Under the pieces are notes generated by a model. That model made no database searches. It had not been told where the DNA came from and saw only the letters and a program-made list of their open reading frames with translations. Positions 33,317 to 45,919 of a DNA stretch of 64,000 nt are shown in pieces; position 1 is the first letter of the stretch; each line of letters starts with the position of its first letter. Position numbers and translations under genes: made by a program. Source of the DNA: Lepus europaeus (Eukaryota; Chordata; Mammalia; Lagomorpha; Leporidae); contig NC_084828.1 of assembly GCF_033115175.1 (NCBI RefSeq), positions 98,581,388 to 98,645,387 on the forward strand. The letters are read 5' to 3'.

Positions 33317-34434
33317 TAGAAACACCAGAAATCAATCCAAACATCTACAGCCAACTTATATTTGATCAAGGATCCAAAACCAATCCCTGGAGTAAGGACA
33401 GTCTACTCAATGAACGGTTCTGGGGAAATTGGATTTCCACATGCAGAAGCATGAAACAAGACCTCTACCTTTCACCTTACATAAAAATCCACTCAACATG
33501 GATTAAAGAAATAAATCTATGACCCGACACCATCAAATTATTAGAGAACATTGGAGAAACCCTGCAAGATATAGGTACTGGCAAAGGCTTCTTGGAAAAG
33601 ACCCCAGAAGCACAGGCAGTCAAAGCCAAAATTAACATTTGGGATTGCATCAAATTGAGAAGTTTCTGTACTGCAAAAGAAACAGTCAGGAAAGTAAAGA
33701 GGCTACCAACAGAATGGGAAAAAATATTTGCAAACTATTCAACAGAATCTACAAGAGATCAAGACTCCAAAACAACAAAACAAACAACCCACTTAAGAGA
33801 TGGGCCAAGGACCTCAATAGGCATTTTTCAAGAGGAAATCCAAATGGCCAACAGACACATGAAAAAATGTTCAAGATCACTAGCAATCAGGGAAATGCAA
33901 ATCAAAACCACAATGAGGTTTCACCTCACCCTAGTTAGAATGGCTCACATACAGAAATCTACCAACAACAGATGCTGGCAAGGATGTGGGGAAAAAGGGA
34001 CACTAACCCACTGTTGGTGGGAATGCAAACTGCTTAAGCCACTATGGAAGTCAGTCTGGAGATTCCTCAGAAACCTGAATATAACCCTACCATACAACCC
34101 AGCCATCCCACTCCTTGGAATTTACCCAAAGGAAATTAAATTGGCAAACAAAAAAGCTGTCTGCACCTTAATGTTTATTGCAGCTCAATTCACAGTATCT
34201 AAGACTGGGAATCAACCCAAATGCCCATCAACAGTGGACTGGATAAAGAAATTATGGGACATGTGGGACATGTACTCTAGAGAATACTATACAGCAGAAA
34301 AAAAAAAAAAACACAACAATGAAATCCGGGCATTTACAACAAAATGGAGGAATCTGGCAAACATCATGCTGAGTGAATTAAGCCAGTCCCAGAGGGACAA
34401 ATATCATATGTTCTCCCTGATCAGTGACAACTAA
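33317..34434 (+). pseudogene. L1 ORF2 C-terminal remnant
   Basis: An open frame runs from 33592 to 34434 (280 codons). It includes the C-terminal cysteine knuckle [18 protein letters not shown] at about 33970-34025 and the [16 protein letters not shown] block, ending FSLISDN. Near 33745-33830 the reading frame is displaced by one indel (a short deletion in 'acagaatctacaag') and restored by another ('tcaagagg' versus 'tcaaaagagg'), so the ORF stays open although about 28 residues are out of native register. Upstream of 33592 a stop in the native frame (near 33520) breaks it. Without endonuclease and reverse transcriptase it is inactive. Confidence 0.85.
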
Positions 34435-35045
34435 CTGAGCACCAAAAAGGAAACCCATTGAAATGAAATGGACACTATGAGAAAGAATGACTTGATTGGC
34501 CCTTGTTCTGACTGTTGATGTATCACTTAATACTTTATCACTTTTAATATTTTTTTGTTCTAGTTAATACTATTGGTTGAACTCTGTAATTAACACACAA
34601 TTATTCTTAGGTGTTTAAATGTAACTGAAAAGTGATCTCTGTTAAATATAAGAATGGGAATGAGAGAGGGAGGAGATGTACAATTTGGGACATGCTCAAG
34701 CTGACTTGCCCCTAGTGGTAGTTAGAAATGTGCCAGGGGATTCTAATTCAATCCCATCAAGATGGCATGTACCAAGGCCATCTCACTAGTCCAAGTGATC
34801 AATTTCAGTTCACAATTGATCACACTGATAGGTCTAAGAGTCAAAAGGATCACATAAACAAGACTAGTGATAGAATCAAAAAGGGAGAGAACGATCTAAC
34901 ATGAGAAGCGGGACACACAGCAGACTCATAGAATGGCAGATGTCCTAAATAGCACTCTGGCCTCAGAATCAGCCCTTAAGGCATTCGGATCTGGCTGAAG
35001 AGCCCATGAGACTATTTTAGGCATGGAAAGCCAAGACACTCTGGC

Positions 35046-35076
<31 letters not shown>

Positions 35077-35634
35077 AAATGAAAGATCTCTGTGAGTGAG
35101 ATCCCAGTAGAAAGAATGGGGCCATCAAAGAAGGAGGGACCTTTCTCTGAAGGGAGGAGACAACTTCCACTTTGACTATAAGATCGAAGTTGGCGAACCC
35201 TAAAGGCTTCCATAGCCTTGGCAACTCATGACTAGAGCCTAGGGTGATTACTGACGCCATAAACAAGAGTGTCAATTTGTTAAGTCAACAACAGGAGTCA
35301 TTGTGCACTTATTCCTCATGTGGAATCTCTGTCCTTAATGTGTTGTACAATGTGAATTAATGCTATTACTTGAACTAAAACAGTATTTTACACTTTATGT
35401 TCTGTGTGGGTGCAAACTGTTGAAATTTTTACTTAATATATATACTAAGTAGATCTTCTGTATATAAAGATAATTGAAAATGAATCTTGATGTGAATGGA
35501 ATGGGAGAGGGAGTGGGAGTTGGGAGGGTTGCCAGCGGGAGGGAAGTTATGGGGTGGGGGGGCGGGGAATCCACTGTAATCCAAAAGCTGTACTTTGGTT
35601 ATTTATATTGCTAAATAAAAGTTAAAAAAAAAAA
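33317..35634 (+). mobile_element. 5'-truncated young L1 (ORF2 C-terminal third and 3'UTR)
   Basis: 14-bp duplication 'agaactcagtgttg' (33303-33316 and 35635-35648). ORF2 remnant to 34434, then 3'UTR with an internal A-run (35046-35072), a G-rich block near 35500-35570 and an A-tail. Very similar to 60830-63136. Confidence 0.96.
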
Positions 35635-35648
35635 AGAACTCAGTGTTG

Positions 35649-35775
35649 GATTTAAGTTTCAGTCTAATTCCAAGATGATCCCAGCTTGCTATCTTTAATC
35701 CAATTATATCTCAAGAGCCCTAATTCCAATGAAAGTTCAGGGGAAACTTTGGGAGATGACTACTCAATCCACTAC
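35649..35775 (-). mobile_element. MLT1-type LTR, antisense, right part
   Basis: Continuation of 33030-33316 after the L1 insertion. Confidence 0.6.
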
Positions 35776-36261
35776 AAGCACATTCCACCAGATTGGTAGG
35801 ATCAAGCTTGGAGGTAAAGGTGTCCCTCAGAAACACACATAAACGTCCAAAAAGACAAGTGCCCACTCTCGATTTATGGAATTATAAATTGCCATTGGAA
35901 AAACAGATAACAATGTAAAGGTCAGGCAATAGGGGATTAGGGACTGCATCTGTACAAAATAACACTGTGCTGATGCTAAAAAAGAATAAGGCAGATCAAT
36001 TTACACTGATATTAAAAGACATCAGTGAAATATTGAGAAAAAATTCAGGCTACAAACTGTATAAGGTATGATAAAGTTTATGGTAAAAACAAAGTAGCTA
36101 AAATAATATTCATAGTCATTAATAGTGTTTATCCTGTGGTACTAAGTCTAGGGGAGTAAGAAATTAGAGAAAACTTTTATACATTAATGTATTTTTAATA
36201 CTAAAGGGGTAGTGTATTACCCTTATAAATGTAAAATATATGGACCAACAGTGTGAACATT
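35776..36261. other. No recognised feature
   Basis: AT-rich, no ORF of note, no repeat recognised. Confidence 0.5.
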
Positions 36262-36487
36262 GTTTAGGGGACTGCTTATGGACTGGGAAAGTAGTAGAAG
36301 AAGGTCCAAGTGCCTGGGACCCTGCACCCTCGTGGGAGACCCAGAAGAAGCTCCTGGCTCCTGGCTTCAGATTGGCCCAGCTCTTGCCATTGCAGCCATT
36401 TGGGGAGTGAACCAGCAGATGAAAGATTTTCTCTCATTCTCTCCCTCTCTCTGTAACTGTGCCACTCAAATAAATAAAATCCTTTAA
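36262..36487 (+). mobile_element. C-SINE, lacking most of the tRNA-like head
   Basis: Starts near 'tatggactgggaaagtagtag' and includes the 'ctgcaccctcgtgggagac' and 'ctcctggctcctggcttc' body and tail. Confidence 0.88.
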
Positions 36488-36506
36488 AAAATGGAAAATA
36501 TATACA

Positions 36507-36630
36507 AGGGTACTTCAAAAAATTCTTGGATTGTGGAATTAAAGCAAATTTATTTTGTTATAAGGAAAAGCTGAAATTCATGCATAGTTTTTCATAATTC
36601 ACATGTTCCAAGAGTTTTTTGAAGACCACT
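36507..36630. mobile_element. Mariner-type MITE
   Basis: Terminal inverted repeats: 'agggtacttcaaaaaattc' at 36507 onward and its complement 'agagttttttgaagaccact' ending at about 36630. Interior contains 'aatttattttgtta'. No coding capacity. A second copy lies at 52021. The TIR resembles irritans-type mariners of mammals. Confidence 0.75.
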
Positions 36631-37958
36631 TTTATATGTACCCCCCTTTAGAAGAAACTATATGTTTAGGAGGGGAGAAAATGTTCAGTTTGAAAGAAAC
36701 ATGCAATCTGACTTAATATGACTGAAAAAATTAAGACCATAAGGAAATTTAAATGTAAGAAGATGAAGAAATACATTTTCAAATTCTATAATACCTACTG
36801 ATGCTATATATTGGATAAATTCTGACAGTTAAAGAAACATTTTTAAGAATATCCTACAACAGATTAATTCACAGCAAAGAATATGCTGACCATCTACCAT
36901 TATATTGCTGATTTAGCTAGGTTAGAGAGCAGGTTTCAGACTCAGGCAAGTGATTACAACAGTCTCACAATTCTAGCCCTGAATCACCATGACAACATGA
37001 ACATATAATTATATACATGCATTGGGAGAAAACCAAAGAATGAGAAATACAAAAGCATGTGGTATAATTTTTTTTTTGGTTTTTGAGGAGGAAAACACAG
37101 AAATGAATGATTTTTTTTAATGTTTCTTACAAAAGAACACCATGTTTGTGAAAATAGTTAATTAAATGGATGTTAAGTGTAACATAACTTAAACACTATG
37201 ACCATTTTCATGTTTCAGCCTTCTTGATTTATCAAAGCTCTCAATAGCACACTCAGGAGCATTCAAACAAAACTAAACAGCAATAAAGCTTTTCTAAGCT
37301 TCCTGTAATTTGAGTGACAATTTATATAATTACAAGTATTTGACAACTTTTTTATCATTTCTAAATGATTATAAATATCTGCAAGTTTAGAAGATTATAT
37401 CTTGAGATGTATTTACACACAAACCTGCCATAAAAAAGCAAAATAAATTAAGCTATTACTGTGTTTAGACTGGTGGTTTATAGTGTGATATATATATGGA
37501 ATAAAATTTTCAAATATAGTGAAAGTAAGTAGTTGGTTACTGGATCTAAACATGAGTAGCAGCAAGATGATTTCCCTTTGCTGGTGTTCAGCTCTCCCTA
37601 AGTTGAATCATGCAATTAGTCTAACTTGCATTGGAGAGATACAAAAGGAAATCCTTTAGAATATATGTATGTGCTGAACCCCAAGAATAAGCAAGAAAGG
37701 GAAATGATCAAATGCACCCGAAGCATCCATTAACACTCTAGATCTAGGGATACTAAGTCAGATTGCCAGCCCTTGAGGATAAGGAAGATCTTCTTTGTTC
37801 AACATTAAACAAGCATTTATAGCACTGTGCAGAGCATTTGGGATAAAAGATAATTATTATCAAGTAGCTCACTGACTTATTGGGAAGACAGACAAGTCAA
37901 TGATTGCCAGAGTGGCACATCCCAATGCTGAGACAATTGCAGTTTCTATCTATTATCC
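36631..37958. other. No recognised feature
   Basis: AT-rich sequence with no convincing ORF or repeat. Confidence 0.5.
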
Positions 37959-37970
37959 TAGCATAATTTT

Positions 37971-38254
37971 TTAAAAGATTTATACATTTATTTCAAGAGT
38001 TAGAGAGAGATCAATCTTATATCCACTGGTTCACTCCCCAGATGGCCAAAATGGCCAGTGCTAGGCCAGGCAGGTCTCCCATGTGGGTGGCAGGGGCCCA
38101 AACACTTGGGCCACCTTTTGCTGCTTTTTCCCAGGCCATTAACAGGGAATTGGATCAGAAGTGGAGCAGCCATCCAGTACACAAACCAATGCCCACATGG
38201 GATGCATGTCACAAAGCAGGTGGCTTTACCTGCTTTGCCACAATGCCAACCCCT
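37971..38254 (-). mobile_element. C-SINE, antisense
   Basis: Duplication 'tagcataatttt' (37959-37970 and 38257-38268). The GA-rich zone is very short. Confidence 0.92.
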
Positions 38255-38268
38255 CATAGCATAATTTT

Positions 38269-40258
38269 AAAATTAGAGCTAATAATTTCAATCTCAAATG
38301 TGTTCCAGTTTAGGCAATTAATGATGGGATCACATTTATAGGGCTATTATGTGAGTCACTGAAAGGCACTTAATCTAGCACTGGGAGGCCTTCCTAGAGG
38401 AGGTGCAGCCTGAGGAAAGTCTTAAAGGATAAATTAATTAACCAAGCAGAGAGTAGAGGGCCCAGCAGACACTCAAATTAAACTAATGACATCCTTTCCC
38501 AGGAGACCTTTCCTTTGCACTCAGAGTTATAGAATCTCACATATGTGGGGAATCCAGTTCCTCAAATTTCCTTAGCAAGCCTCTGGAAGATTCAAATTCC
38601 AGCAGCACATATGCAAATGAAGCTAGGGCATTTCTTTACAGTTGTATGTATCTTGTTTTCTTCCTAGGCATTGGGGAGAATCAAGATCACAGCAGGGCCT
38701 ACAAGTTGCAATTACGTTTTGTCAACATATGTTACATTTGTCAGCCCAGTCTTTTTTCCTCCAGAAAAGGCTCCTTCCCCAGCAAGTAATGTCAGTTCAC
38801 AGGCCCACTCCTCACACCATACAGGAGGGCAGGCAACCCAGCAGGGCGGAGTCCTTGTAGAGAGCTAATCAGGATGCTAGCACATCAGCAAACACTATGA
38901 GCTGCTGGTGGCCTATTTTTTGCCACTACTTGTTAAATTCCTGCCTAAAAGAAAAGTCAATTTGGAATAACATAGACCTGAGAGATGGAAAAGAGAATCC
39001 TGAAGACATTCTTTGAATCCTTAGGTGTAACAATGCCTGATACGCTTAGACTTTCCCAGTACATGGGATAACAAGTCCACTCTCAGTTGTACAGTAAAAC
39101 CTTTTTATTTTATTTCTCTGTAACTGTGTAGTAGTGAGGGTGGTGGGATGGAGAAAATAGTCTCATCTGGTAACCTCAGTCAAAGCCAATAATTTAACTC
39201 AGTCTTTGCTTAAGATACCGAAGGAAAACTCCATAGTTCAAAGTTCTGAGTCCTCTCACACCTATTCAAGAAAACACAGAAGTATGTGCAAGGAGAAAGT
39301 GCTTTTATGGCCTGGTGACATGGGCAGAGAACATTGAAGTTGTTTTTTGAGTTCTTGTTGGTCTCTATGAAGAGCAGTTGGTCTGGTTACTTCCTGGACT
39401 GCTAACCAGGTAAGAATGGTCCATCCAACATATGATCATTCTGCGGGCACTTGTTGCTGAAGACTACAGGTGTTCTCTTGGCTGAACAATGCTTCAGGGA
39501 GCACCAGTCATCTCTGGTGCTGAACTGGTCCCCACCCCTCATGATGTCTTCCCCAGGGCAGTTTAGGATTCCCAGGTCACCTCTGACCCAGGTATCCAGT
39601 CCATGGCAGGATTCTTCAGATAAGCCCACCATCAGAGGGTACAGCTGAACTCCTGGATTCTTCTCACACTACATGAGATGACACTCAAGTCATCTAACTC
39701 AAATCCTCTCTCAATGTAGCCTTGTTGAGCAACCAAGGTAACTTTGATATGACTGTGCAAACTGCCAAGATTATCTCTTTCAAGACTGCAAAGGGCACTA
39801 GGGCAGGGATCCCTATATCTATGACCTCCTCCACTAAGCCTTCAGCCAGGAGAAAGACATATATGTCATAGCTGCCTTTCCCATTCTCAGTCCACCAAAG
39901 AGAAAAGATCAGCTTTTCCTATTTTTCCTTTACCAACACCTTCCATCTAAATCTCTTTGATCAAAATAAAACAAAATAAAAACTTCCTAATTAGATCACC
40001 AGTCTTGTCTCTTCATTTCAAAGGAAACTAAGGAGTAAAAAGTCTTTTTCTCTGCCAATCTAGTCTTACTTTCAAAGCTGTTACCTTTCTCCATGCTTGA
40101 AAATTCTGTTCCAGCAATAGCTGATTATTATTCATTTCTTTCTCTTTGCATCCCTGCAGTTACAATACTAATGTAATCCTCTCCCCTGCCTCAAAGTCAT
40201 GTACCCAAAATGAATGTGATAAGCATGTTAATTTATTTTTCAAATTGTTACCCTAGAT
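38269..40258. other. No recognised gene; mostly unique sequence
   Basis: Chance ORFs of up to 76 codons only. The 38375-38450 stretch (ggaggccttcctagaggagg) looks like an old mammalian repeat but I cannot name it. Confidence 0.45.
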
Positions 40259-40423
40259 TAATGGTTCTCAAAACATGAGTCCCAGTTAGCAGCCTTGTTA
40301 GAAATGCAGATTCCTGCATCCTAGAACAAAAGAATCAGAAGTGTAAGGAATGAGATTCAAAAGTCTACATTTTACCAAACCTCTGAACTGATTCTGATGC
40401 ATATTAAAGTTTGAAAACCGTTC
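40259..40423 (+). mobile_element. MER5A-like hAT-Charlie MITE
   Basis: Ends 'taatggttctcaaaa' and 'tttgaaaaccgtt' are inverted. Interior 'cttgttagaaatgcagattc' and 'tgattctgatgcatattaaag' are hallmark MER5A words. Confidence 0.85.
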
Positions 40424-41706
40424 CCTTGTGTGTATTTTTATAAAAAGATTCTTCTTCAGAATGATCAAGGTTTGTACAGTGTATCTCTCAAGGTCACAGT
40501 ACCATTTTGGAAGGGTTACTCTGGGCAGCAACGATGCATTCTCTGAGAGAAGAAGCAACAGGGAAATTGGGAAGCTGTACAGAAATAGTCATCTTTGGAC
40601 ATGAGAAACACAAACATGAAGCACCTGGGAAACACAACAAAAATCTATAACTATCAAATTCTCCATCAGGGCTTCATGTCCCTGATTTGACACACTCTGT
40701 CATGAGAAAGCAGAGTCCCTCCTTAAGGCACCTCTCTGGCCTAATCTGGTTTGCTGGTTACCCTTGGAAGTATTCAAGACCTTGCACACATTGTCTTTCT
40801 TATATTTCTTCTTTTCCTAAAGAATTTAGAGTCTGTCTGCTATTGAAGCTTAATTAACAAGGTAGAGGGTACTTTCTTCCTGGCCAAAAATTTCCAAACC
40901 CTGAAGGCATGAGCTATATCTAGTTGTCTGAGACATAATGCCAAACAGACTGCCTGTCATAATCTCTAAGAAACTTAAAATACACCAAAGAGCAAAAGGT
41001 ACAATATATGAATACAATAACAATAGCCTTCTGATCTGAGGCTGATTTTACTTTAGCTTCATGATAACCCTATGAGCTTGTCGACCAAGTTCGGAAGCAA
41101 CAGAAACCAAATCTAGCCACATTAAGCAGAAATATGAACTACCAGAAAGCAATTAAAAGAGATGGAAGGCTGCACAATAAATTTTCTCTCATTTGGGTAG
41201 AAATGGAAACATTCAAAGCAACTGTATGAATCTAAATAGGATGAGTTAGTGGATGTCTCTTCAAGGAGTCACCACCAACATGAGCCAGAAACAAAAGCAT
41301 TATTTCCCCTTTTTGTAATACCCTTAGGAAATAAAGTCTGACAGAAAGTCTCTGATAGGTCAGTTTGAGAGACATGTTCACCCCTTGGCCAGAGAAAGGC
41401 AGAACACCTTGGAAGAGTTTCACCAGGGGGCAAGAGTAACTCTCCAAACAGAAATCAAGTTGTTGTCACAAAAGAAAATAAGATATTGGGTGATCAAGAA
41501 TGTTCCATCACAAATACAGCAAAAAGCAAGAGTTAGATGAGGAACTGGGGAAGCCCTGACTACCCCAAATCCCATAGGCAGTAAAAGTCAAACTAAACCT
41601 GAGTTTCTCACATGTACATCATCCCTTTTCTCTTTTGACTCCACTCATCTGATTTTGGGACATTAAACTCTGAAGTAGACTATGAGTTCTGCATTGACAT
41701 AATAGT
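40424..41706. other. No recognised feature
   Basis: Unique-looking sequence with short ORFs only. Confidence 0.5.
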
Positions 41707-41727
41707 AAATATGAACATTAACTTTCA

Positions 41728-42081
41728 GGCCGGCGCCGTGGCTCACTAGGCTAATCCTCCGCCTTGCAGCGCCGGCACACCGGGTTCTAGTCCCGGTCGG
41801 GGCACCGATCCTGTCCCGGTTGCCCCTCTTCCAGGCCAGCTCTCTGCTGTGGCCAGGGAGTACAGTGGAGGATGGTCCAAGTCCTTGGGCCCTGCACCCC
41901 ATGGGAGACCAGGATAAACACCTGGCTCCTGCCATCGGATCAGCGCGGTGCGCCGGCCGCAGCGCGCCAACCGCGGCGGCCATTGGAGGGTGAACCAACG
42001 GCAAAAGGAAGTCCTCTCTGTCTCTCTCTCACTGTCCACTCTGCCTGTCAAAAAAAAAAAAAAAAGAAAAAGAAAAAGAAA
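41728..42081 (+). mobile_element. C-SINE, GC-rich young subtype
   Basis: Perfect 21-bp duplication at 41707-41727 and 42082-42102. The tail is A16 then (GAAAAA)n. Confidence 0.96.
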
Positions 42082-42101
42082 AAATATGAACATTAACTTT
42101 C

Positions 42102-42404
42102 AAAAAAAGATCTATTTATTTAAAAGGCACAGAAAAGAGAGAGAGAGAAAATCTTCCATCCACTGGTTCACTACCCAAATGGCAGCAACGGCCAGGGCTG
42201 GGCCACGCTGAAGCCAGGAGCTTCTTCTGGGTCTCCTTCATGAATGGCAGGGGCCCAAGGAATTGGCCATCTTCTGCTTCCATACCAGGCACATTAGCAG
42301 AGAGCTGAATTGGAAGTGGAGCAGCTGGGACAAGAACCAGTGCCCATATGGGATGCCAGCACTGCAGATGGTGGTTTAATCCTCTACAACACAGTGCCAG
42401 TCCC
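42102..42404 (-). mobile_element. C-SINE, antisense, older type
   Basis: 'acattaacttt' precedes it (42089-42099) and follows it (42405-42415). The same word also precedes the neighbouring younger copy at 41714-41724. Confidence 0.92.
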
Positions 42405-42415
42405 TGACATTAACT

Positions 42416-43808
42416 TTAAAAAGCCCAAGGCTCTCATGGTAGAAGAGTGCCCTACATGCATTTCCTTCCCCACTTTCTTCACTCTTCCTCTTATGCTTAG
42501 ATTAAATGCTTCCTATTGTGCTTAGACTAAGCTCCGTGATGCCCCAGAGAGTGCACTGCACTTGAAGTAAATTATCAGTTTTACTGTGGACCAGCCTTGA
42601 GATCTTGGACAGGTTGCTTCCCATCCCCAGGCAACAGTTTTCTCTTCTTTAGAGTGAATGGACTAGATCAGACCACTTAAATATCATCTCCAAGACCTTA
42701 GGCAATTCAAACAAAAATAAGATAGTTATTTCTACAATTTCTCTAGGTCTGTAAACTCCTGGAGAGCTTACATTGTATCCCACACACTGTATCCCATTCA
42801 GTGTAACTTTTCTAGCACTTATGAAAGAAACCTCCCCTACAGAAAGCTTGTCTTCCACCATCATTTTTAGAAGTTGTAATCAAACAATAAGGAGATTAGC
42901 CCTTCAATGAAGTCACAGAAAGGAAGGTACCTCTGGTTTATCAGAGCTTGGGTTGACCTTCTTTCTCCCATCAAGTCAGACACATAAAAGGTATAATAGT
43001 TAAACCAAATCTATGTATGTGTTAATAAATATAAAGTAGAAGCATCTTAATAACACAAGAAATAGCCAAATAGCCTGATATCCATCCCTGATTTTTTTTA
43101 ATTCACCAAATAATATCACAGAGAAGTATAAATTTTTAAACTATAAATATATCTACCTTTCATGCCACTGCATTAAGCTAGCCCTTTATGTGAAACAATA
43201 CTGCTAATTCCCATTAAAGCTTCCCTGAATAAAAAGCTATTTTGTGGACACAGAAATCCACTTTTTCTAAATCTCATTTCTTTTTATCTTTGCCACCGCC
43301 ATTCTGCTCTTTCTTTGTGCAAAAGAGTAAATCCTTTCAGAGCCAACAGGCTCAAATACCATAGCGACTGAGATTACCAATACTGACATCCCAGCTGAAT
43401 AAACGGGAAGGAACGTTTCTTCTCACCTTTCACCTTGAAATAATCACAGCAGTGGAAGTGCAGGCTCCTTGGTGTTCAAAATGACAGGAAAATCATCTCT
43501 CAGACTTTAGCCTTGGAAACTGACTTCAATAAGGATGTATAAAGTTACCCTTTTAAAAATAAATTTTGCCAGGAATAGTATCAAATTTAAAAAGAAAAAC
43601 TTATATAAACAACAGAATATCTTTATTTTTGCACTCACTCATGAATGCTTCAAATCTCCTCCACTATGCTGTAATTTAACAGAAATACTTTCACTTATGA
43701 ATGGCTTAGTATTTTTAAAGTATTGGTTGAGAAAGCTTCATTCATCCTATTATCAGTAAATTATATGAGGCACAGATTAACTCTTCCATTGCTAATGACT
43801 CTCACTTT
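42416..43808. other. Mostly unique sequence with one MIR
   Basis: Apart from the MIR at 42590-42690 I see no repeat or gene. Short ORFs only. Confidence 0.5.
42590..42690 (+). mobile_element. MIR fragment
   Basis: 'gagatcttggacaggttgctt' followed by 'cagttttctcttctttagagtgaatgg' follows the MIR core order (gaccttgggcaagt, then cagtttcctcatctgtaaaatggg). Confidence 0.6.
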
Positions 43809-43817
43809 ATAACCTTT

Positions 43818-44151
43818 TTTTTTTTTTTTTTGAAAGGCAGAGTGGATGGTGAGAGAGAGAGAGACAGAGAGAAAGGACTTCCTTTTTGCTGTTGGTTCAC
43901 CCTCCAGTGGCCGCTGCAGCCGGCGCATCACGCTGATCCGAAGCCAGGAGCCAGGTGCTTCTCCTGGTCTCCCATGGGGTGCAGGGCCCAAGGACTTGGG
44001 CCATCCTCCACTGCCTTCCCGGGCCATAGCAGAGAGCTGGCCTGGAAGAGGGGCAACCGGGACAGAATCCGGTGCCCCAACCGGGACTAGAACCCGGTGT
44101 GCCCGTGCCGCAAGGTGGAGGATTAGTCTGTTAAGCCACGGCGCCGGCTAA
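43818..44151 (-). mobile_element. C-SINE, GC-rich young subtype, antisense
   Basis: Duplication 'ataaccttt' (43809-43817 and 44152-44160), T18 start, CpG-rich body. Confidence 0.95.
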
Positions 44152-44160
44152 ATAACCTTT

Positions 44161-44649
44161 GTAAAGTAGTGTACAAAAGCATGCTACACAGATTTTTAAA
44201 GTACTCATTATAATAATTTTAAATTCCTTGACAGATGCAAATATGTGTGTAGGCATAACTCAATGTCCTGGAATCGAAGATCAAAATTTGGTCAAAACTA
44301 TTCCAAACACATTGTCTTCTCCCCTTTCCTCCATATTTCCATCTTACCATATTTCTGTCATCAGTCTCTTAAGTATCACCAAATGGCAAAGTTTTATCAC
44401 ATATAACTCCTCTCACCCCTCAAATCAACACGTCACTAAATCTCCTGGCATTTACTGCCAATGTTCCATCTCATCTCTAGCCTGTGTACACTGCCTTAAA
44501 GCAGATGCCTCTCCTCTCTTAAATGAAGTACTGTAATAGTTTTCAGTCTTTAGTCTTCTGATCCTCTTGGCATTATCACCTACCATGCTATGGTTTTACA
44601 GTTGGTCTCTGAACTCAAGTAGTTTAAACTTCAAAGCTATAATTAATGG
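44161..44649. other. No recognised feature
   Basis: Unique-looking; the 102-codon ORF at 44228-44536 has no recognisable domain and no supporting signal. Confidence 0.45.
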
Positions 44650-44984
44650 CACTGAAAGAATGAAAACTTAATCCAATTACAGTATTTAGAAATGGGTCCC
44701 TTGAGAAGTGATTAGATTGGATTAGGTCATTAGGGCAACTGAATCATGGCTTTATCAAGAGACATTGACAAGCATGCTCTCTGTCTCTTACTGCATGATG
44801 CCCTGTGTCTCTGGGATTCTCCCAGTAAGAATACCATCAGCAGAGGTTGAACAAATGAAGGCTGCCCAGTATTGGACTGTGAACTTCCAAAGCTATAAGC
44901 CAAAATAAATTATTTTCCTTTATAAAGTTAGGCTGCCACAGATGTTTTGTTACAGTGGTGAAAAGCTGACTAATGGCTATCTCC
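44650..44984 (+). mobile_element. MST-type MaLR solo LTR
   Basis: 'gaaaacttaatccaattac', 'gagaagtgattagattgg', 'ggactgtgaacttcc', 'agccaaaataaat' (polyadenylation signal) and the end 'ctgactaatgg' follow the MST LTR in order. Confidence 0.75.
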
Positions 44985-45919
44985 TCAAAACATTGTGATG
45001 ACCATATCAGCTTCCATTTTGCCACCCTATATGTAGACAAATCAGACACTGACCTAAATGGAGCAGTAAAGTTGGAAGGGAAACTAAAAAGACCCAACTT
45101 CTCTCTCCTCCTACCCTCTGGCCAATCTCCTGTTATGCTATCTCATTGGTTGAATCCACCTAGAAGCCAAAAACAATCTTGGGTGATACAGACTGTAAGG
45201 ACAGAGAGTGGAACTAGGTGGGCAAATGGAAAATAACCTACATATCCTCACAATTTCTTCATTTTTCAGGTACCCACTCAACCCAGCTCTAAAATTATCT
45301 TCCCAGGCAGATTTATCCCATCCTGTTTTTATTTTGCTCATATCTATATCTATACATAACTTATAACATTTCATTACAACTTGTCTGTTTACTTATCTTT
45401 TTTGCCCAATTCCTTAGCCTGTCCAAGACTGGATCACTCTCTTATGTTTCATTCAGTTCACACAGTCCTTGATATATTATTGCCCCATCTCTGTATGTTA
45501 AGTAAAAGAATTGGGAGACAAACATGGCTTACCCTAATTTTTAACATGGAAAGAAATAGCAATAAAAATTATATATGATTATATTTGACCCATAGGCCTT
45601 TCGTGATGCCAGACAGCAGTCCCCTGTGTCCATGTTGCCTCAAGGAAGCACATGAGGCGTAAACCAAAAACCAATCAAGAAAGAACTCACAAATGGATTA
45701 CTTAATGAATCACTCAACTTGACATCAACCAGTCACACAGATTCCCCTAAAACTCCCTGGCAAGGCTGTACCTCAAAGCTGCTCATGATAACATTTGATT
45801 TTTGTGCTCTAAATGCCATTACCCAAACAGGATAGCTTCAATGATCCCACTAAACTTGAAATTGGTATTATCTGTGTTCACTTATAAATATTATATTCTC
45901 TAGAGAGAATATAATAATT
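44985..45919. other. No recognised feature
   Basis: Unique-looking; chance ORFs of up to 87 codons. Confidence 0.45.

Noticed and set aside
32940..33365. 141-codon ORF as a possible exon
   Set aside because: It overlaps an antisense MLT1 LTR and runs into the L1 at 33317, so it is a chance frame across a repeat junction.
43822..44110. Possible CpG-island promoter
   Set aside because: The CpG richness is confined to a single young C-SINE with target-site duplications.
44228..44536. 102-codon ORF in unique sequence
   Set aside because: No recognisable domain, no splice or promoter evidence, and the length is expected by chance in this much sequence.
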